A DNA stretch of 64,000 nt from Liolophura sinensis (Eukaryota; Mollusca; Polyplacophora; Chitonida; Chitonidae). The position numbers and the translations under genes are program-made. The stretch's first letter is position 1, and the number at the start of each line of letters is the position of its first letter. Below, piece after piece: positions 32,360 through 42,155 of this stretch. Below the pieces are notes generated by a model. That model was not told where the DNA came from and did no database searches. It saw only the letters and a program-made list of their open reading frames with translations. Location: the NCBI RefSeq assembly GCF_032854445.1, contig NC_088298.1, forward strand, positions 310,001 to 374,000, given 5' to 3'.

Positions 32360-32615
32360 TTTGACTAGAGAAAGTTCAGGTAAGTTTAGAACATGACGTC
32401 ACACCTGGGAAACCCCTACTACTACCCAATCAGTTGCCATTATTTGGGGAAATCCTCCTGTTGAATATTCATATCACCGAAATCCCGTTAAATCTCAAGG
32501 TAAGTGATATTTTTCGGTTTTTATCGAGCTACTTCCGGTAACGTAAACACGGTCCCCGTGTGTGAGATACGAATCGTAAGGACGTGTGTACTCGGTCCCC
32601 GCGTGGAAAGGGTTA

Positions 32616-32925
32616 ACCTGGGGCTAGGGACCGTAAAGGTAGCCATGCTAATTACATCAGCATGATACCTTTATGAACAGTTGCAATAAAAGCGCGACTG
32701 AGATACTTGTTAAGCTGTTATTTGACATGGAACTCATTCACGGACTACGAATTTGAACTTTGATATGGAATTCATGCCTGGAATATTCATTGTCTGCCCG
32801 GCATCACCGAAAACTGATGACCGCTTCTCTCTTGTGTGTTACCGGCTTTATTTCTTATTTGTATAATTTCCTACATACCTTTGTCTTCGGGAGTTAGTGT
32901 TAAACGTTGTTGTGGAAATGGATGC
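32616..32925. other. No recognisable gene
   Basis: Sequence between the piggyBac end and a LINE relic; nothing identified. Repeated at 43,894-44,203. Confidence 0.4.
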
Positions 32926-33290
32926 CTGAGATATTGACGCCACTTCGGCAATATCTCAGGCATATTGTGGTGGGAACATGTTAAAACGAGGAAGCGGTGA
33001 ATAGTTTTCGACATGATCTGATGTACAATTAAAACTTAAAAGAAAAACAGACGAACAGTTTAAAAAAATATGTCAATTAAAAGTCGAAAACCACAATTGC
33101 TTATATTTTATGCATATAATATACATGTATATATAATACTATAATATGTATATAAACTATATTCTCTTACACAGGCTAACCGCTTTCAAAAACTCAATAA
33201 CAGTATCACCAGCGATGATGTCAAATAAATCACATATAGAGTTGACTGTGGAATCTTTGCCAAACATTGGCAGGATGCCTGTCACAGACA
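32926..33290 (-). mobile_element. Old LINE 3' end relic (left duplicon)
   Basis: Minus-strand match to the LINE 3' end: the tail block appears as GACGCCACTTCGGCAATATC then TCAGGCATATTGTGG. Further on, ACCAGCGATGATGTCAAATA and ATAGAGTTGACTGTGGAATC match the complement of the ORF2 C-terminal codons. Diverged and truncated. Identical copy at 44,204-44,568. Confidence 0.75.
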
Positions 33291-33494
33291 TAACGTTCAT
33301 CATACAAACCCCGGCATTGGCAAGAACTGTGGCTGTCGAAGCCCGGACGCAGTGTCGTAGCCCAGGCAGGTGCAGCTTCCCAGAGTTTTTTTTTGTTTTC
33401 CATCTCCATGTAGCTCACCATACGCTATCACCACCAACAACAACACCACTACACATGGCAGAGATCCCAGCTATTTCTCTTTATTTTTTTGTTT

Positions 33495-34140
33495 TTTATG
33501 ACTCCTATGTATTATGTATAAAAAATTTTTTTTTTAGGTTACACTCCTCATTGAAGTGACATGGTCTACTGCATGTAGGTGACCTGTAGATGTGTTTTCT
33601 ACTTCATGTAGGTGACGTCTATAGGGTCTACTTAGGCCATAACGTCCATCTGCCTATCTGAAGGGTTCCTATGTATTGTGTATAAAAAAAATTTTTTTAG
33701 GTTATAGACTCCTCATTGAAGTGATACTAAATAGTACAGTATATATGTACAGCTTAGGACAGACTCTACGGTTCATAGCAGCGACCCTCTGCCTCCAGCA
33801 GTGAGCCTTCCTGGGCGAACATTATTGCAAAGACACGCTGAGCGATCCTACCCGCCAGTCGACAAGCAGTCAGGCAAACAATTTTTCGGCTATGGTTTGT
33901 TTTGACACGTGGTTTTTGTTTTGACCGGCTGTGCCTGTGCCTTGTATGCATTGTTGCCAGCCAGCCAGCGGGGAAGTAGACCCTATACATGTCACCTACA
34001 TGCAGTAGAAAACTGCATGTCATCTACATGCTATAGAAAACAGGTCTACGTCACCTACATGCAGTAGACAATGTCACCTCAATGAGGAGCCTATGGGCGA
34101 ACCTAAACATTTTTTTATACATAATACATAGGAGCCATCC
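33495..34140. repeat. Fold-back repeat (~150-bp inverted arms, left duplicon)
   Basis: The left arm (33,495-33,640: ACTCCTATGTATTATGTATA, TAGGTTACACTCCTCATTGAAG, CTACTGCATGTAGGTGAC) reappears inverted at about 33,965-34,140 (GTCACCTACATGCAGTAG, CTCAATGAGGAGCCTATG, TATACATAATACATAGGAG). A third partial arm lies at 33,664-33,735. The structure resembles a fold-back element or MITE with no coding capacity. Identical copy at 44,773-45,418. Confidence 0.7.
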
Positions 34141-34295
34141 AGATACGCAGTCAGCCCTAGCATGACACACTGACCCAATCAATTCTAGCACCGTCACCAG
34201 CCAGCCAGCCGGCTGCGGTCCGGGTGAGACACGACCAACACAAAGAAACACAAAGACCGGGGTTAATTCCATAGTAAAAAAAACAGTATTATTAT

Positions 34296-34593
34296 TTACA
34301 GCAATGCACAGGTAGTTAACACGGAGCGTCGAAATACCTCTGTCTGGTTGGGAGAGAGTCGCACTTCGTACATTACCGTGGGGCGAACAATCTCTACATA
34401 ATACGCCCGAATGGGTCGGGGATCCTTGACATGTCGGCAGACGTCTTCAGTGTACGCTCGCAGCACCTGCAGTTGTCCCTCATTGACCCTACCATCCCCA
34501 AACATACTACGAAGTACACCCGTGTAACTTTGTAGGTCGGTGACGACAGCCACCCAGCCTTTCCTCTTGGGCGTTGTACGCAGCTTCGTCAGG
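34296..34593 (-). CDS. Terminal exon of an unrecognised gene (left duplicon)
   Basis: Acceptor TGTCTTTTCTAG (exon start 34,593) and stop TAA at 34,296-34,298. It encodes LTKLRTTPKRKGWVAVVTDL, QSYTGVLRSMFGDGRVNEGQ, VLRAYTEDVCRHVKDPRPIR, and a tail ending FRRSVLTTCALL. Codon use is even and the frame is clean over about 98 residues, so a real exon is likely. The family is unknown to me. Its upstream exons would lie to the right, beyond the Tx1-like insertion (34,684-57,719); the minus-strand gene at 58.1-59.2 kb is a candidate for the 5' part. The copy at 45,574-45,871 is identical. Confidence 0.45.
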
Positions 34594-34683
34594 CTAGAAA
34601 AGACATAAAGAAGACACCGTCGTCATTCTAGTGCCGTCACCGACCGAACCCTATCAACATCGGTCAAAATATAGAGAGATAGA

Positions 34684-35216
34684 GCTTTAGAGGTCAGACG
34701 TGTTGTCAGATCGCTCCATCTGTCAGGTTACAGTTCTCTGGATTTCCAGTGATTTCTTGTGTGTTTCTGATACTCACGGATTTCTCTTGTCACGAGCTGT
34801 CGATTGATATAGCTTGTAGTCAGAAATTCCATATTTTTGACCACTTTTTTGAGGTATTGGTGTTTGGACAGCGTGGCCGGTGGGCCAGCCCGCACGGCTT
34901 GGCTCCGGCACCAGTTGTCGTGGCCTGTGTTGGAGGCGTATACACGTTACAACATAGGTTTCAGTGAACAAGGTCACCTTGCCCGGTCGAGCGCCATTCA
35001 TCCCGGGCTAGCAGGGCACACAAAGGCTTTTGTCAATAACAGGCAGCAAATTCTTGCACGAAGTTCATTGGCCACTGTCACTTGACAGTGGCTTGATCAG
35101 TGAAGGGTTTGAGCACGCAGTGCAGTATCTGACTGGCCGTCAACACAGTTGGACGTGTCAGCCGGGTAGCGCCTTTGGGCGAGGTTTTTTTTTTTTTTTG
35201 TTTTTCTACCACCAGA
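34684..35216 (+). promoter_or_regulatory. Tx1-like LINE 5' UTR
   Basis: About 530 bp between the proposed 5' end and the ORF1 ATG at 35,217, ending in a T15 tract. No recognised motif. Identical copy at 45,962-46,494. Confidence 0.45.
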
Positions 35217-36489
35217 ATGGCTTTCCGCATTAAAAGGCCTCTTAGCCTTAAATTGCGGATTAATGGCAATATAAAAGCGATTGACGTTTATCATGGGTTG
35301 CAGGAACGCATCGGCAGCGGACCCAAAGTGTTGAGGGGTTTGGTCCACGTTACTGGGGATCTGTGGAATGTCACTGTTGCCAATGAGGAGGTCAAGCAAA
35401 AACTGCTTAGTGAAGATCTTGTGCTTAATGGAGTAAACTGTCCGGTTTATGAAGTTGAGCAATCCAGAACTTTGGTTAAGGTGAAGAGCCCCTATGAGAT
35501 TCCGGATGAACGGATAGGGGCTGCTCTCAAACAGTTTGGAACGGTGCACTCTGTCGAACGAGAATGCTACCTGTTCGACAGAACCTGGCAAAATGGGGTT
35601 AGCAGAGTATGGATGAGCAACATTTCGTCCACCATTCATGAAGCCATATGGGTGGGAGCATCTTTTCGGTTACTAGTCTGGTACAGAGGGCAGGTGCGAG
35701 CTTGTCACCTGTGCCAGGCGACAGACCACCTCAAAAATGACTGCCCACTGAGAAGGCTGAGGATGATTGTGAAATGTTTAATGGGGATACGGATGTTGGA
35801 CAGGAGAGTAGCAATGATGTAGTGGGTAATGATGATAAAAATGAGGTGAATGAGGCAGAGGACGGGAAGGATAAAGATGCTATGGATAATGGTAAGGACG
35901 GGCAGGAGGGTGGTAGGAAAGAAGGGGGTAAAGAGGAGGAAAATGATACAAAAATGCAGATGATGGTATTTCATCAGTTTATAGCCAGGTCAAACAGGAG
36001 GAAGTATCGTTGAGTTTCACTGAACCGTTGGTTCCGTACAGCTTGACCGGTCAGTTTCCCGAGCAAGACTCTTCACAAGACTTCTGGAGTCAGTCATTTA
36101 CCTTTTGCCAGCCAACTGCAAAACAAGATGTAAATGAGTCCTTATGGAGCACCGCTTTAGAGGCCATTTTTGTAGACACCCCAAAAGACCAAGTTAGCGG
36201 CATTGAAGCCTCTGGATCGGTTATCCCCATGGACGACACGACGTCGGAAATGGAGGATTCCGTTCCGGGAGAAGACCTAGACGAGTCAATGTCGGCATAC
36301 GCTAACGATCAAGGCGAGGTTTTAGTCCCTGTCTCCACTTCTTTAGGAGGCCATTATCGGACCATGCGCCGCGACTCCAAAATTGAGAAAGTCAGGAAAC
36401 AGAGGAAAGTCATTTACATGTCCCAGGAGGACTTTGCTGCACGCAAGGCTGCCCTGTACAAGAAGTCGAGAAAAACTAAACTTAAATAG
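35217..36489 (+). pseudogene. Tx1-like ORF1 with CCHC, two frameshifts (left duplicon)
   Basis: MAFRIKRPLSLKLRINGNIK opens a gag-like protein with a β-rich N-terminal part and one zinc knuckle CHLCQATDHLKNDC at about residues 162-175. The frame shifts near 35,750 into an acidic Asn/Glu/Lys/Gly-rich linker (EDDCEMFNGDTDVGQES). It shifts again near 35,965 into a C-terminal part (YSLTGQFPEQDSSQDFW to KKSRKTKLK). Without the two shifts it would be about 420 codons. Identical copy at 46,495-47,767, sharing both shifts, so they predate the duplication. Confidence 0.8.
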
Positions 36490-36496
36490 ATCCATA

Positions 36497-36613
36497 ATGG
36501 CTCTAAGTGTTGTCTCACTAAATTGTCAGGGTTTGCTTTCGGACTGGAAGCAATTTTCCCTTGGCCATACCTTCAGGTCATTAAAAGCAGATGTTGCTTT
36601 TCTACAAGAGACG
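36497..36613 (+). pseudogene. Tx1-like ORF2, first 39 codons (left duplicon)
   Basis: ATG 7 bases after the ORF1 stop; MALSVVSLNCQGLLSDWKQF ... DVAFLQET is the start of an AP endonuclease domain. It is interrupted by the nested LINE inside the catalytic LQETH motif. Copy at 47,775-47,891. Confidence 0.85.
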
Positions 36614-37218
36614 CCCCCGTGGGGTTTCCGGGGTGATAAGAATAGGACCTCAGCCCTCTAGGCAAGCTTGTCGTAAAAGACGACTAACCTAGAGCTCTCC
36701 TGTGTGAGCCCGGTGAATATAATAGGCTTACATCTTCCCGGTTGTGTGAGAGGCAACCGGGGAGCGACCTGTTTGCCGTGGGTTGCGACCCGTAATCTAC
36801 GAGAACGGGATCCTGGTGGCTGAGGGCGGGTTGGTCTTGCGAGATCCTCACGCCCAACACGCCACTTTGGCCCTTACTTGGAGAGAGACGGGAGGTCGGA
36901 TGGGCCCGTTCCGATCAATCGGCTGGTCACGTCAAGCCCTACACTTGATCCCGTTTTGTTATTCTTTGTCTTACTGAGATGTCAAGTTTGCTCTTCTTCA
37001 GATGCACTTCCTTTGGGGTCAATGCAGAAGGCGGTGGCTAATGGGTCAATCGAGTAGATTGAATTTAACCTTTTGGTATAACTCAATCTGTTCGAGTATA
37101 CCTTGCGTGGATTCCCTGTTTCTATTCTCTGCCGGTCATCCGCAGAGGTAGATTCGCCCTTGTTGGCACTCCGTGGCGGGTGGGGGACACGTAAGGCGAA
37201 ATTAAAAAAAATTAAACA
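36614..37218 (+). promoter_or_regulatory. LINE 5' module with three potential RNA hairpins
   Basis: Inverted repeats: CTCTAGG (36,656-36,662) with CCTAGAG (36,688-36,694), enclosing GTCGT/ACGAC; GTGAGCC (about 36,703-36,709) with GGCTTAC; CCCGGTTG with CAACCGGG around 36,737-36,762. Differences between copies mostly keep pairing through G-U wobble. Presumed internal promoter and 5' UTR; a ribozyme or ribosome-entry role is conceivable but unproven. Identical copy at 47,892-48,496. Confidence 0.6.
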
Positions 37219-38577
37219 ATGGCCTCATTTCAAATGTCAACTTCAATTATGCCTAACAGATCTTCCTCTCAGCCGACTTCATCAAGTGCTGACAAAAAGA
37301 GGAAGTTAGAACTTTTTTCAGACTCTCTTGATAATGGACAGGACAGCTGGCCGGCTTTTATTGTTCTCTCGACTAAGAGTGAACAGAAGCCGGCTTCAAA
37401 AATTCACCCTTTTGTATTGAAAAGGGCTCTCCAGGGCGCTGCTGGAACATTAAAAACAGTTAAAAAGTTAAGATCCGGAGACCTTCTCATTGAATGTTTC
37501 CGGAAGCAACAATCAAAAAATTTATTATCATTAAATAAAATTGCTGATATATCTGTTTTCGCATCCCCGCACAATTCCCTGAACAGCTGTCAGGGAATAA
37601 TTCGTGACCGGGATGGTGATATTGACTTGTCTGAGGAGGAAATATGCGCAGAACTGAAATCACAGGGTGTTGCCAGAGTTAAACGCTTCACTATGAAGAA
37701 ATCTGGCAACATCATTAAACTTAATACATATCTTTTGACCTTTAACACAACCTCGCTTCCGTCGTATATCTACATTGGCCCGTATAGGGTTAGTGTAGAT
37801 TTATACATTCCCAACCCTACACGCTGCTTTACTTGCCAAAAATTTGGTCACGGCAAGGGCCAATGTAAAAATAAAATGGTTTGTTTTAGATGCGGCAGTG
37901 AGGGTCATGATGGTTTCGACTGCAGCAGCACAGTTAAGTGTTGTAATTGCAGTGGAGATCACATGGCCTCCTCCAAGGACTGTCCGTTTTTTATTAAAGA
38001 AAAGCAAATAATAAATCTAAAAACTAAAAATAATATCTCTTATCAGGAGGCCCGCAAATTGGCCTCCGTCTCTAACACATCACTGCAATCTTCGTTTGCC
38101 AATGTGGTCAAGCGAACTACAACGTCTGTTGGAACTCAGACTTCATTAACATGGCCCATTGGAAACGACAAACCTAGCTTCACATCTTTACAACCTGCTG
38201 CTCAACCTGCGCATATTTCCTGCTCAACACAGACCACTGCAGAACAGCAAATAAAACCAGTCAATAATAAACAACAAACTGATAAACCTGAAATTAACCA
38301 ATTCAAAAACAAATCTGCCAAAACCAAATCTGAAAATAAATATAATAGTGATAATAGTAAACCTAGCGGTCCCACAGAGCGTCCCTCTAAGGCCACCAGG
38401 GACCCTGTCCAAACTTTTAATAGATTTGGATCGTTGGAGGACGTTGGTCCTACAACATCGGATGCGGATGTGATGGATACATCACCCGCACCAGGGAGAT
38501 CTTCCAGCCGATCTCCAAGGAAGGGTCGTCCTCGGTCCAAACATAAAGAGAAATCTCCTATACGTCTCCCTCCATAA
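37219..38577 (+). CDS. LINE ORF1, gag-like RNA-binding protein, 452 aa, intact
   Basis: The nucleic-acid-binding protein packages LINE RNA into the ribonucleoprotein with ORF2. The basic/Ser-rich N-terminus includes a nuclear-signal-like KKRKLE. An RRM-like region lies around residues 50-190. Three zinc knuckles follow at about residues 201-255: CFTCQKFGHGKGQC, CFRCGSEGHDGFDC and CCNCSGDHMASSKDC. The C-terminus is Ser/Arg/Lys-rich (SSSRSPRKGRPRSKHK). Three-knuckle ORF1s are typical of the I/Nimb and Jockey groups. The stop TAA overlaps the ORF2 start as TAATG (38,575-38,579), suggesting coupled termination and reinitiation. The frame is uninterrupted, and identical in the copy at 48,497. Confidence 0.92.
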   Translation: MASFQMSTSIMPNRSSSQPTSSSADKKRKLELFSDSLDNGQDSWPAFIVLSTKSEQKPASKIHPFVLKRALQGAAGTLKTVKKLRSGDLLIECFRKQQSKNLLSLNKIADISVFASPHNSLNSCQGIIRDRDGDIDLSEEEICAELKSQGVARVKRFTMKKSGNIIKLNTYLLTFNTTSLPSYIYIGPYRVSVDLYIPNPTRCFTCQKFGHGKGQCKNKMVCFRCGSEGHDGFDCSSTVKCCNCSGDHMASSKDCPFFIKEKQIINLKTKNNISYQEARKLASVSNTSLQSSFANVVKRTTTSVGTQTSLTWPIGNDKPSFTSLQPAAQPAHISCSTQTTAEQQIKPVNNKQQTDKPEINQFKNKSAKTKSENKYNSDNSKPSGPTERPSKATRDPVQTFNRFGSLEDVGPTTSDADVMDTSPAPGRSSSRSPRKGRPRSKHKEKSPIRLPP

Positions 38578-41500
38578 TGTCTTATTTAGACAAAATTATA
38601 CAGTGGAATTGTCGAGGCCTTAAGGTAAATTTCATTGAAATAACACAGTTAGTTCAATCAGTTAATCCTATTGCCCTGTGTCTTCAGGAAACTCACCTGA
38701 AGACATCTGACAAAGATAATATAACTCTGAAAAATTATTCCTTATACAGCACTTATTCAAATGAAGAAGATCGAGCTGCAGGCGGCTCTTCCATCTTCGT
38801 GAATAACAATGTTATTCACAGCCCTGTTGCTCTGGATACAGAACTGCAGGCTGTGGCTGTTCGTGTTTCGTTGTCCAAAACAATCACATTATGTTCGGTA
38901 TATATTTCCCCGAACATTTCTTTGTCAGCTTTGCAGTTACGTAATCTAAAAGAACAATTACCCAAACCTTTTATACTTATGGGAGATTTTAATTCCCACA
39001 ACCCCTTATGGGGCAGTAATAATATAAACGCTAAAGGCAAAACTTTGGAAGATTTTTTATCGAAGGAGGAACTGTGTTATTTCAATGATGGTTCTAACAC
39101 CTATTTACATCCAGGTAATGGCGCTTATTCTGCTATCGATCTCACTATCACAGATCCATCACTTCTCCCAGATTTTTCTTGGAAGGTGCATGACGATCTT
39201 TGTGGTAGTGACCATTTTCCTATTATCCTAGAACATATCACTTCTAATTCTTTAGAACGTGTAGCTAGGTGGAAATTCGATAAAGCAGATTGGATCGCAT
39301 TTGAGATGTTCTGTGAGGCTGATATCATTCCAGAGACTCTCAAAGCAGCAGATGATCCTATGTTAAAATTTAACGAGCTTGTATTACGAGCTGCCGATAG
39401 AACTATACCTAAGACCTCGACAAATCCAAAATCCAAAAGTAAACCCTGGTACGACAATGACTGTCGTAAAGCCATAAAGGACCGTAAAAAGGCTGAACGT
39501 AGATTTAACCATTGTCCTACTGATAATAACTTAAACCAGGTTCGTATTTTCCGAGCTAAGGCTCGTCGATTACTCAAGTCCAAGAGACGATCTTGTTGGC
39601 GGAACTTTGTTTCAGGCATTACGTCAAAAACACCCATGCGTAAGGCCTGGAACATGGTTCAGAAACTTAAGGGCAAAAATAATAGAGCAAAAGTTCAGCA
39701 TTTAAAAGATGGAGATAATATAATAACTTCTCCATCCGATATAGCTAATAAACTAGCTGAAACAATCTCAAAGAAATCTTCTTCTGAGAATTATACTAAA
39801 GAATTCCAACGTATTAAAAACCAGAAGGAGAAAATTAAATTGCCCTTTTCTTCTAAGAATTTAGAAGATTATAATAATCCTTTTAATATCGATGAACTTA
39901 AAACTGCATTTAAAAAGGCCCACGATACTGCTTGTGGTCCTGATAATGTATATTATAAGTTTCTGAACCATTTACCACCTGAGCCACTGGAGACTCTCTT
40001 GGACTTGATTAATGATATTTGGATAACTGGTAATTTTCCAGCCTCATGGAGGGAGGCGTGTATTATCCCGGTTCCCAAACCGGGTAAGGATCATAATGAT
40101 CCAAATAATTACCGTCCCATAGCTCTTACCAGCTGTGTCTGTAAGACTATGGAACGGATGATTAATGATAGACTTGTTTGGTTTCTTGAAACCAACAAGC
40201 TTTTATCTAATATTCAATGTGGTTTTCGGCAAGGTAGATCTACCATGGATCACCTTGTTCGATTTGAAACGTTTATTCGCGATGGCTTCATCAATAACGA
40301 ACATGTGGTGTCCATATTTTTTGACCTTGAAAAGGCCTACGACACCACATGGAAATATGGTATTTTAAAAGATCTCGCGAATATGGGTCTAAAAGGTCGA
40401 TTACCTATATTTATATCTCAATTTTTATCCGATCGTCAGTTTAAGGTACGGGTGGGGTCCACTCTTTCTGACTCTTATGAGCAGGAAATGGGTGTACCCC
40501 AGGGCAGCATTCTATCACCAATTCTGTTTAGCATAAAAATAAATAGCCTAGCAAAAACATTAACATCTGGCACAGAGGGTTCTTTATACGTCGATGATTT
40601 CCTCATATGCTACCGAGCTAAAAATATGAATAATATAGAACGTCAGTTGCAGCTTTGTCTCAATAAGATCGAGAAATGGGCAACTGAAAACGGTTTTAGA
40701 TTTTCAACGTCTAAAACCGTCGGTATGCATTTTTGTAATAAACGGAAACTTCATCTTTACCCTGAGCTTAATTTTTGTGGTGAACAGGTTAAAATTGTTG
40801 GAGAAACTAAATTTTTAGGTATAATATTTGATAGTAAGCTATCTTTTATACCTCATATAAAAATGATTAAGGCTAAATGTACAAAGGCTCTCGATATAAT
40901 TAAGGTCGTGTCTAGCACCGATTGGGGTGTTGACCGATCAGTTTTACTTAATTTATATCGTTCTCTGGTGAGGTCTAAATTGGACTATGGATCCATCATT
41001 TACGGTTCCGCTAGGAAGTCGTATATTAAAATGTTGGATCCTGTCCATCATCAAGGTTTGAGGCTCAGCCTTGGTGCTTTTAGAACCTCACCAGTAGAAA
41101 GTTTATACGTGGAGGCTAATGAACCCTCTTTATATAACCGACGTATGAAACTTAGCCTTCAATATGCTACAAAGCTTAAAGCACATCCAACAAACCCTGC
41201 CTACGACTGTGTTTTCAATCCATTATATGTAGACAAATATATTAAATGTCCAAACAAGATCCCTTCGTTCGATCTTCGCATACGGGACCATATTGTGGGA
41301 GGTAACATCAAGTTGGAAGATATAGCTCCGGTGTCTTTTCCGGAGTCTCCTCCATGGCTTCTCCCACAACCTAAACTAATATTTGATCTACGTAAATATA
41401 ATAAATCAAATACAAATCCTCTTATAATTCAGCATAGTTTTGCTGAAATCAAGGCTCATTATATGGATTATAAATTTATATATACTGACGGGTCAAAGGA

Positions 41501-42155
41501 TGGGGACAGGGTTGCGGGTGCGGCTGTCTTAGAGCAGCAGGTCGCTTCTCTTCGTCTGCCACCTTCAGCTTCTATCTTTTCTGCAGAGGCCAGTGCTATA
41601 CTCCTGGCCTTATCATATGTTTCCTCTGGGCATGCCCAGAGGGCATTGATATGTAGCGACTCGCTGTCTTGTCATTTGGCGATTCAGAATAATAAATTTA
41701 AAAATCCATTGATACTTGAGATCATAGCCAAACACCGAAAACTAATTAAAAGAGGTAAAGATATTATATTCTGTTGGATACCAAGTCACACTGGTATCCA
41801 TGGAAACACAGTCGTGGACAGGGAAGCGAAAGCTGCCCTATATAAACCTGTATCTCGGGTTAAAATCTTTTATGCTGACGTGAAGTGTAATATTCTTAAA
41901 TATATTCGTCGCCTTTGGCAGGGTGAATGGGGCTTGCAGATCTATAATAAACTGCATGCCATTCATCCTGTCATTGGCGAGTGTGTTGGATGTGATGCTC
42001 AATACGGCAAACATATTTTGGTTGACTGTGTGGACTTTGCCCATGTTCGGCAAAGGTTTTACACGGTCAACTCTATACATGATTTATTTGACAGCATCGC
42101 TGGCGATGTTGTCATCAATTATTTGAAAGTCATTGGCCTTTATCAGAAAATATAA
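38577..42155 (+). CDS. LINE ORF2 (APE-RT-RNase H), hybrid, 1,192 aa
   Basis: Replication polyprotein of a non-LTR retrotransposon. AP-type endonuclease at about residues 1-225 (QETHLK, MGDFNSHNPLWG, GSDHFPI); reverse transcriptase about 430-720 (FFDLEKAYDTTW, GVPQGSILSP, YVDD at about 670); RNase H about 965-1,095 (YTDGSKDGDR, AEASAI, CSDSLS, WIPSHTG); C-terminal CCHC-like CVGCDAQYGKHILVDC. RNase H plus three-knuckle ORF1 points to the I superfamily (Nimb-like). This frame is a recombinant of two elements (junction 40,523-40,585). It lacks 39 residues before the CCHC present in the 1,231-residue version, and the CCHC spacing is one residue short. Open, but activity is doubtful. Confidence 0.93.
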   Translation: MSYLDKIIQWNCRGLKVNFIEITQLVQSVNPIALCLQETHLKTSDKDNITLKNYSLYSTYSNEEDRAAGGSSIFVNNNVIHSPVALDTELQAVAVRVSLSKTITLCSVYISPNISLSALQLRNLKEQLPKPFILMGDFNSHNPLWGSNNINAKGKTLEDFLSKEELCYFNDGSNTYLHPGNGAYSAIDLTITDPSLLPDFSWKVHDDLCGSDHFPIILEHITSNSLERVARWKFDKADWIAFEMFCEADIIPETLKAADDPMLKFNELVLRAADRTIPKTSTNPKSKSKPWYDNDCRKAIKDRKKAERRFNHCPTDNNLNQVRIFRAKARRLLKSKRRSCWRNFVSGITSKTPMRKAWNMVQKLKGKNNRAKVQHLKDGDNIITSPSDIANKLAETISKKSSSENYTKEFQRIKNQKEKIKLPFSSKNLEDYNNPFNIDELKTAFKKAHDTACGPDNVYYKFLNHLPPEPLETLLDLINDIWITGNFPASWREACIIPVPKPGKDHNDPNNYRPIALTSCVCKTMERMINDRLVWFLETNKLLSNIQCGFRQGRSTMDHLVRFETFIRDGFINNEHVVSIFFDLEKAYDTTWKYGILKDLANMGLKGRLPIFISQFLSDRQFKVRVGSTLSDSYEQEMGVPQGSILSPILFSIKINSLAKTLTSGTEGSLYVDDFLICYRAKNMNNIERQLQLCLNKIEKWATENGFRFSTSKTVGMHFCNKRKLHLYPELNFCGEQVKIVGETKFLGIIFDSKLSFIPHIKMIKAKCTKALDIIKVVSSTDWGVDRSVLLNLYRSLVRSKLDYGSIIYGSARKSYIKMLDPVHHQGLRLSLGAFRTSPVESLYVEANEPSLYNRRMKLSLQYATKLKAHPTNPAYDCVFNPLYVDKYIKCPNKIPSFDLRIRDHIVGGNIKLEDIAPVSFPESPPWLLPQPKLIFDLRKYNKSNTNPLIIQHSFAEIKAHYMDYKFIYTDGSKDGDRVAGAAVLEQQVASLRLPPSASIFSAEASAILLALSYVSSGHAQRALICSDSLSCHLAIQNNKFKNPLILEIIAKHRKLIKRGKDIIFCWIPSHTGIHGNTVVDREAKAALYKPVSRVKIFYADVKCNILKYIRRLWQGEWGLQIYNKLHAIHPVIGECVGCDAQYGKHILVDCVDFAHVRQRFYTVNSIHDLFDSIAGDVVINYLKVIGLYQKI

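Larger units (their letters stand above)
21891..32611 (-). mobile_element. piggyBac-like element split by a nested LINE
   Basis: The left end is TTAA|CCCTTAGCATGC (TTAA 21,887-21,890). The right end read on the minus strand is TTAA|CCCTTTCCACGC (TTAA 32,612-32,615). The TTAA target duplication and CCCTT-start ends are the piggyBac hallmark. The transposase remnant (31,294-32,359) lies between them on the minus strand. After removing the LINE inserted at 22,364-31,141 the element is about 1.95 kb. The right part is present a second time at 42,420-43,889 because of the 11.3-kb duplication. Confidence 0.8.
29245..40585 (+). repeat. Left copy of an 11,278-bp tandem duplication
   Basis: Every landmark in this interval recurs 11,278 bp to the right (40,523-51,863) with no difference found in the stretches I compared, including all open reading frames. 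The last differences outside are 29,244 (C) against 40,522 (T) on the left, and 40,586 (A) against 51,864 (G) on the right. The unit contains the LINE ORF2 3' part, piggyBac right half, LINE relic, fold-back repeat, unknown exon, Tx1-like 5' half, LINE 5' module, ORF1 and ORF2 5' part. Confidence 0.95.

Noticed and set aside
33146..33559. 137-codon plus-strand frame
   Set aside because: Starts in a decayed minus-strand LINE relic and ends in the fold-back repeat; composition follows the repeats.
34749..35085. Short plus-strand frames upstream of the Tx1-like ORF1
   Set aside because: Within the LINE 5' UTR, no conserved features, overlapping frames on both strands.
35097..35639. 180-codon minus-strand frame
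   Set aside because: Antisense to the Tx1-like ORF1 with its CCHC motif; no family features of its own. Same for 46,375-46,917.
36614..36770. Calling the LINE 5' end an HDV-like ribozyme
   Set aside because: Stems are present, but I could not fit the nested double pseudoknot or the catalytic C in its usual setting; left as an untested idea.
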